A program made the translations under genes and the position numbers. From the NCBI RefSeq assembly GCF_024055635.1, contig NZ_JAMXMB010000027.1:1-64000 (forward strand): a DNA stretch of 64,000 bases, read 5' to 3'. The stretch comes from Microbacterium yannicii (lineage in GTDB: Bacteria; Actinomycetota; Actinomycetes; Actinomycetales; Microbacteriaceae). Under the pieces are notes generated by a model that saw only the letters and a program-made list of their open reading frames with translations, ran no database searches and was not told the origin of the DNA. Below, one piece after another: positions 60,938-64,000 of the stretch; position 1 is the stretch's first letter, and the number at the start of each line of letters is the position of its first letter.

Positions 60938-61335
60938 GGAGTCGGTTCCTCAAGGCGGCGGAGACGTTCTTCGTAGTGGCTGATCAACTCCAGCCGGAGG
61001 CGGGCACGTTCGTGTTCGAGTTCGGCATGCGTCTGAGCCTCAGCCGAATCAGTTTCGGACATGCTCAACTGCCGCCGCAGCGACTCGAAGCGGTATTCGA
61101 GCGCCGCGACCTGCGGTGCGACGCGATCGAACTCGGTCCTCAAGTGCCCGTAATCCGCCGCGACGCGATCACGCACTCGTGCGACCTCGTCGCGCAGAGC
61201 ATCCGCTTCGATGCGCTGCTCGTTGCGGAGAGCTTCGAGTCGATAATCGAGTCGCTGATCGAGGCACTGATCGAGTCGCTGGTCCACCCGCCGCTCGACG
61301 GCGCGCGTCAGGCGTTCGCGGATCCGATTCAACAT
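60934..61335 (-). CDS. Small coiled-coil protein in the Pse operon
   Basis: Protein of 133 residues, almost entirely charged helix (Arg, Glu, Leu, Ala, Asp). It contains a short repeated unit near the N-terminus (RVDQRLDQCLDQRLDYRLE, about 18-36) and heptad-like spacing to the C-terminus. No signal peptide or membrane segment. Unknown family. The ATG at 61335 is preferred because GAGG lies six bases upstream; another ATG is two codons earlier. It sits between the GT29-like gene (22-base gap) and pseB (four-base overlap), so it is surely co-expressed with the pathway. It may tether or organise the enzymes, or bind the acceptor. Confidence 0.75.
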   Translation of the reverse strand: MLNRIRERLTRAVERRVDQRLDQCLDQRLDYRLEALRNEQRIEADALRDEVARVRDRVAADYGHLRTEFDRVAPQVAALEYRFESLRRQLSMSETDSAEAQTHAELEHERARLRLELISHYEERLRRLEEPTP

Positions 61336-61357
61336 GATCATCCTCTAGCTCAGAACT

Positions 61358-62050
61358 TCAACGATGGAAGCGGATGCGACCGCTGTCGATCCACCGGCGG
61401 GCAAGGCGACCTTCGTTGGCGATGCGGTGTTCCGGCCCCACTGGGCAGGCATCACCATACGCATGCTCCCATGAGGTTTGCTCAGGATCGTCGACGAACG
61501 AGAGTCCAGCGACGTCAAGGGCCGCGTTCGGGAACAGATGCGCAGCGATCCACATCATCGTAGTTCCAGTCGTCGCCCACTCTCCATCATGCTCCGGATC
61601 GAGTCCGATCTCTCGGCCGAGAGGAATGATCACATCACGGTTGGGCACGGTTACGAAACCCAGGTCTCTAGGCCAGAAATGCGGGTAGACCTCCCACTCC
61701 CATTGCATGCGACCGGGCTCGATGAGGAGGTAGAGCCGCTCGCGATATCCGGAGAAGAACCAAGGCGTGGGGCGGACACCGCGATTGAAGACCACAACGT
61801 CGGCCTTCGTGCCAACAGCAGGTGCCTCATCAGGTTCGTCGAGCCTGAACCCGTTCACTCGAAAAACAAGGTCTGCTGAGTCGATGACCTCTGCTCTCGT
61901 TGCGGACGCTTCGAGCGGCTGATTGCCCACAACGGCAATGCGCTCCACTGATCGACGCGCCGCGTACGTCGATGCCAGCGGTCGCAAGACGCCATAGAAA
62001 TCGGGTTCTCCCTCGAGGGAGGCGCGTCTTGGCGCGAGTTCGGCTTTCAT
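61358..62050 (-). CDS. GT29 sialyltransferase-like protein
   Basis: Protein of 230 residues with the sequence plan of GT29 sialyltransferases. The L-motif equivalent runs RIAVVGNQPLE ... VIDSADLVFRVNGF (37-68). The S-motif equivalent is TTGTTMMWIAAH and ALDVAGLSF (160-185). The final motif is His208-x4-Glu213, then RLARRWIDSGRI. It would be expected to transfer pseudaminic acid from CMP-Pse. No signal peptide, so action in the cytoplasm is likely. The ATG at 62050 is preferred because a TAGGCT lies ten bases upstream; in-frame ATGs at 62086 and 62092 are alternatives. First gene of the operon. Confidence 0.7.
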   Translation of the reverse strand: MKAELAPRRASLEGEPDFYGVLRPLASTYAARRSVERIAVVGNQPLEASATRAEVIDSADLVFRVNGFRLDEPDEAPAVGTKADVVVFNRGVRPTPWFFSGYRERLYLLIEPGRMQWEWEVYPHFWPRDLGFVTVPNRDVIIPLGREIGLDPEHDGEWATTGTTMMWIAAHLFPNAALDVAGLSFVDDPEQTSWEHAYGDACPVGPEHRIANEGRLARRWIDSGRIRFHR

Positions 62051-62060
62051 AGTCGCGCAA

Positions 62061-62066
62061 AGCCTA
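62061..62066 (-). promoter_or_regulatory. Minus-10 box of the Pse operon
   Basis: TAGGCT on the minus strand, ten bases before the ATG at 62050. It would lie inside the coding region if the gene began at 62092. Confidence 0.4.
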
Positions 62067-62096
62067 TCTGCCGTTAACCCGTACATGGCCATTCGT

Positions 62097-63470
62097 TCAG
62101 CGAGCGTCGCGGGTGAGAACCGCCACGGCTTCGACGTGATGCGAGTTCGGGAAGAGGTCCAGCGCGTCGACTCGGGCGAGGTCGTAGCCACCGGCGCGGA
62201 AGGTCGCGATGTCGCGCGCGAGGGCGACGGGATCGCACGCCACATACACCACCGTCGCGGGAGCGAGCGCCGTGATGTGCTCCACGACCTCGCGCCCGGC
62301 CCCGGAGCGGGGCGGGTCGAGGAGGACGACTCCCCGTGACAGCCGCTCGCGCTCGCCGGCGGATGCCTCGACCGCGAGCCGCGCCAGCCACCGGTCGACG
62401 CGCCCGGTCTCGGCACGCGCGCCGACCCAATCGACCAGGTTCTCGCCCGCGTGGTCGGTGGCGCGGGGGTCGGATTCGACGCTGGTCACCCGCGTCGAGG
62501 GTCCGCCGAGCTTGCCGAGCGTCGCAGCGAACAGGCCGACCCCGCCGTAGAGATCGAGGTGGGAGGCGTCGGGGTCGATCCAGAGCCCACCGGACTGACG
62601 GATCGGCCCGTCGGCACGCAGACTCTGCAGAGCCCCCGTGACCGTCGCAGTGAGCGAGTGGGCGGCGAGACGGTGGACCTGCCAGAAGCCGCCCGCATCG
62701 ACGCGGAACTCGCGACCGTCGACGCGCTCGATGACCGTCTCGGCCTCGGGCGCGCGGCGACCACGGCGGCCGCTGCCGCGGCGGCCCCCGGCATCCGGTC
62801 GGCGCTCCGGGCGCGGCAGCACGCGAACCCGCCCATCCGCCGGCTGCACCAGGTCGCCGCGCCCGGGCTCGCCGCCGCGGAGTTCCAGGGCCGCGCGCTC
62901 GACCTCGGCGGTCGCGAGCGGCAGATCCTCGAGCGGCACCACGCGGTGGCTGCGGGCGGCGTACTGACCGACGTTGCCGTCGGCATCCACGTGCAGGCTG
63001 ACGCGCGTGCGCCAGGCGGTGCCGTCGAAGGTCTCCTCGGCAACGGGGTCGCCGGCGAGCGCGTCGGTGGACTCAGCAAGGATCGGAAGCGCCGACTCGA
63101 TACTCGCGGTGGCGTCGGAGACACCGCCGAAGCGGTGCAGCGCGTCGAGCAGCACCTCGAGCTTGAGCCGGCGCTGGTGCTCGAGGGAGATGTGTCCGAA
63201 GTCGGCCCCGCCAGGACGCTGCTCGGGCGGCACGTCGACGTCGGCCTGGCGCCACACGTGCAGCTGCCGGTGCGGGGACGCGTCGAGCACCTCGAGCGTC
63301 TCGGCCCGCCAGAACGACGACTTGGCCGTGTCGGTCAGTCGCACGCGGACGCGCTCCCCCGGAATCGTGTCGGGCACGAACACGACCCGCCCCTCGTGCC
63401 GGGCGACGAAGACGCCGCCGTGGGCGACGCCCGTGATGTCGAGGTCGAGGAGGTCGCCGGTTCCGCTCAT
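62097..63470 (-). CDS. TrmA/RumA-family RNA (uracil-5) methyltransferase
   Basis: SAM-dependent methyltransferase of 457 residues modifying uridine in rRNA or tRNA. An N-terminal TRAM domain (about 5-60) is followed by a central domain and the Rossmann fold: HLDLYGGVGLFAA binds SAM, LLDPPRSGAG is the motif before the active site, and YVACDPVALARD carries the catalytic Cys. FPNSHHVEAVAVL ends it with the general base Glu. The four-cysteine iron-sulfur site of some family members is absent. A disordered Gly/Arg insertion lies near 225-240. The ATG has TAGGCT six bases upstream. The target nucleotide is unknown. Confidence 0.9.
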   Translation of the reverse strand: MSGTGDLLDLDITGVAHGGVFVARHEGRVVFVPDTIPGERVRVRLTDTAKSSFWRAETLEVLDASPHRQLHVWRQADVDVPPEQRPGGADFGHISLEHQRRLKLEVLLDALHRFGGVSDATASIESALPILAESTDALAGDPVAEETFDGTAWRTRVSLHVDADGNVGQYAARSHRVVPLEDLPLATAEVERAALELRGGEPGRGDLVQPADGRVRVLPRPERRPDAGGRRGSGRRGRRAPEAETVIERVDGREFRVDAGGFWQVHRLAAHSLTATVTGALQSLRADGPIRQSGGLWIDPDASHLDLYGGVGLFAATLGKLGGPSTRVTSVESDPRATDHAGENLVDWVGARAETGRVDRWLARLAVEASAGERERLSRGVVLLDPPRSGAGREVVEHITALAPATVVYVACDPVALARDIATFRAGGYDLARVDALDLFPNSHHVEAVAVLTRDAR

Positions 63471-63476
63471 CCGTCG

Positions 63477-63482
63477 AGCCTA
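63477..63482 (-). promoter_or_regulatory. Minus-10 box of the methyltransferase gene
   Basis: TAGGCT on the minus strand, six bases before the ATG at 63470. It shares a 37-base gap with the maf promoter. Confidence 0.5.
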
Positions 63483-63495
63483 CGGCTCGGCCGCG

Positions 63496-63501
63496 TACCG
63501 T
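63496..63501 (+). promoter_or_regulatory. Minus-10 box of maf
   Basis: TACCGT followed by six bases and the ATG at 63508, consistent with a leaderless mRNA. Confidence 0.4.
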
Positions 63502-63507
63502 GGAGGC

Positions 63508-64000
63508 ATGCGCGTCTGCCTCGCCTCGACTTCGCCCGCCCGGCTCATGCTGCTGGGACAGTTCGGCATCCGGCCTCTGACGGTCGCCCCGGACGTCGAC
63601 GAAGAGGCCGTCATCGCGACGGTCGAGGCGTCGGAGAGCCGCACCCTGGCGCCCGACGAGCACGTGCTCCTGCTCGCTCGGCGGAAGGCCGCCGACGTGG
63701 CGGCGCGGCTGCGCGACGACATCCCCGATTTCGACGGCATCGTCATCGGCGGCGATTCGATGTTCGAGCTCGACGGCGAGGTGCTCGGAAAGCCCTACAC
63801 CCCCGAGAACGCCGTCGCGCGGTGGCGCACGATGCGCGGCCGCACCGGCGTGCTGCACTCGGGGCACGCCGTCGTGCGCATCGAGCCCGGCGAAGCTCCG
63901 CGGGAGGTGCATGCGACGGCCGCGGCATCCGTCTCCTTCGTCGAGGACGTGACGGATGCCGAGATCGAGGCGTACGTCGCCACCGGCGAGCCGCTGCACG
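63508..64000 (+). CDS. maf: Maf-family nucleotide pyrophosphatase (partial)
   Basis: Start of a Maf-type nucleoside triphosphate pyrophosphatase, 164 codons before the window ends; the family is about 200 residues, so the C-terminus is missing. MRVCLASTSPARLMLL is the conserved beginning with the Ser-x-Ser-x-Arg element, GGDSMFELDGEVLGKP matches the catalytic Asp region, and MRGRTGVLHSGHAVV follows. It hydrolyses modified or canonical NTPs and is unrelated to motility-associated Maf glycosyltransferases despite the name and the nearby Pse genes. GGAGG lies just before the ATG, but TACCGT at six bases suggests a leaderless start. Confidence 0.92.
   Translation, partial: MRVCLASTSPARLMLLGQFGIRPLTVAPDVDEEAVIATVEASESRTLAPDEHVLLLARRKAADVAARLRDDIPDFDGIVIGGDSMFELDGEVLGKPYTPENAVARWRTMRGRTGVLHSGHAVVRIEPGEAPREVHATAAASVSFVEDVTDAEIEAYVATGEPLH

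Noticed and set aside
63508..64000. Maf as a motility-associated pseudaminyltransferase
   Set aside because: The N-terminal motifs are those of the housekeeping nucleotide pyrophosphatase; the shared name with flagellin glycosyltransferases is a coincidence.

Overview
The window is a stretch of high-GC actinobacterial chromosome, most likely from Microbacterium or a close relative in the Microbacteriaceae. The evidence is a WhiB regulator, actinobacteria-restricted families (DUF3499, DUF5719, an acyl-CoA carboxylase epsilon subunit), a furA-katG pair, very high third-position GC, and many genes whose start codon sits 6-7 bases after a TANNNT promoter box, as expected for leaderless mRNAs. No mobile element, tRNA, rRNA or CRISPR array was seen. 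Names are assigned from protein motifs and gene context only; no database search was run.

Layout. 0-4.9 kb: katG with its Fur-family regulator and a palindromic operator, then SpoIIM-like and RDD membrane proteins. 4.9-13.6 kb: an actinobacterial core cluster (ahcY, DUF3499, a DUF1025-type protein, DUF5719, a 990-residue glycosyltransferase, whiB, manA). 13.7-43.8 kb: a large surface-glycan island. It holds two O-antigen ligase/polymerase-like proteins, GDP-fucose (gmd, fcl), dTDP-rhamnose (rmlA, rmlB, fused rmlCD) and UDP-galactofuranose (glf) synthesis, at least seven GT2 glycosyltransferases, two complete Wzm/Wzt ABC exporters, one Wzx-type flippase, an acyltransferase, a polyprenyl-phosphate sugar/GT-C-like module, a TagF-like transferase, and a secreted protein with a lysozyme-like domain and repeats. 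A broken Dabb gene lies in the island. 43.9-48.9 kb: a GT4 transferase, an LCP ligase, purE, purK and a PH-domain protein. 49-52 kb: birA and the acyl-CoA carboxylase beta and epsilon subunits. 52.5-55.5 kb: response regulator, histidine kinase and a membrane protein in one operon. 55.6-62.1 kb: a complete CMP-pseudaminic acid pathway with a GT29 (sialyltransferase)-like protein and a small coiled-coil protein. 62.1-64 kb: an RNA methyltransferase and the start of a Maf-family gene.

How it works together. ManA, Gmd/Fcl, RmlABCD and Glf supply nucleotide sugars. The GT2 enzymes assemble lipid-linked glycans. Two ABC exporters and a flippase could move them across the membrane. The ligase/polymerase-like proteins and the LCP protein could extend them and attach them to the cell wall. 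The pseudaminic acid locus is a separate decoration system whose likely transferase is the GT29-like protein. The acceptor is unknown; a wall polymer (teichulosonic acid) or a surface protein are both possible.

Most interesting: the pseudaminic acid/GT29 operon; a dispersed repeat translated in frame inside ahcY; the Dabb gene interrupted by one amber codon; the run of leaderless-type starts; and the three-gene GT-C/polyprenyl-sugar synthase/DUF2304 module.
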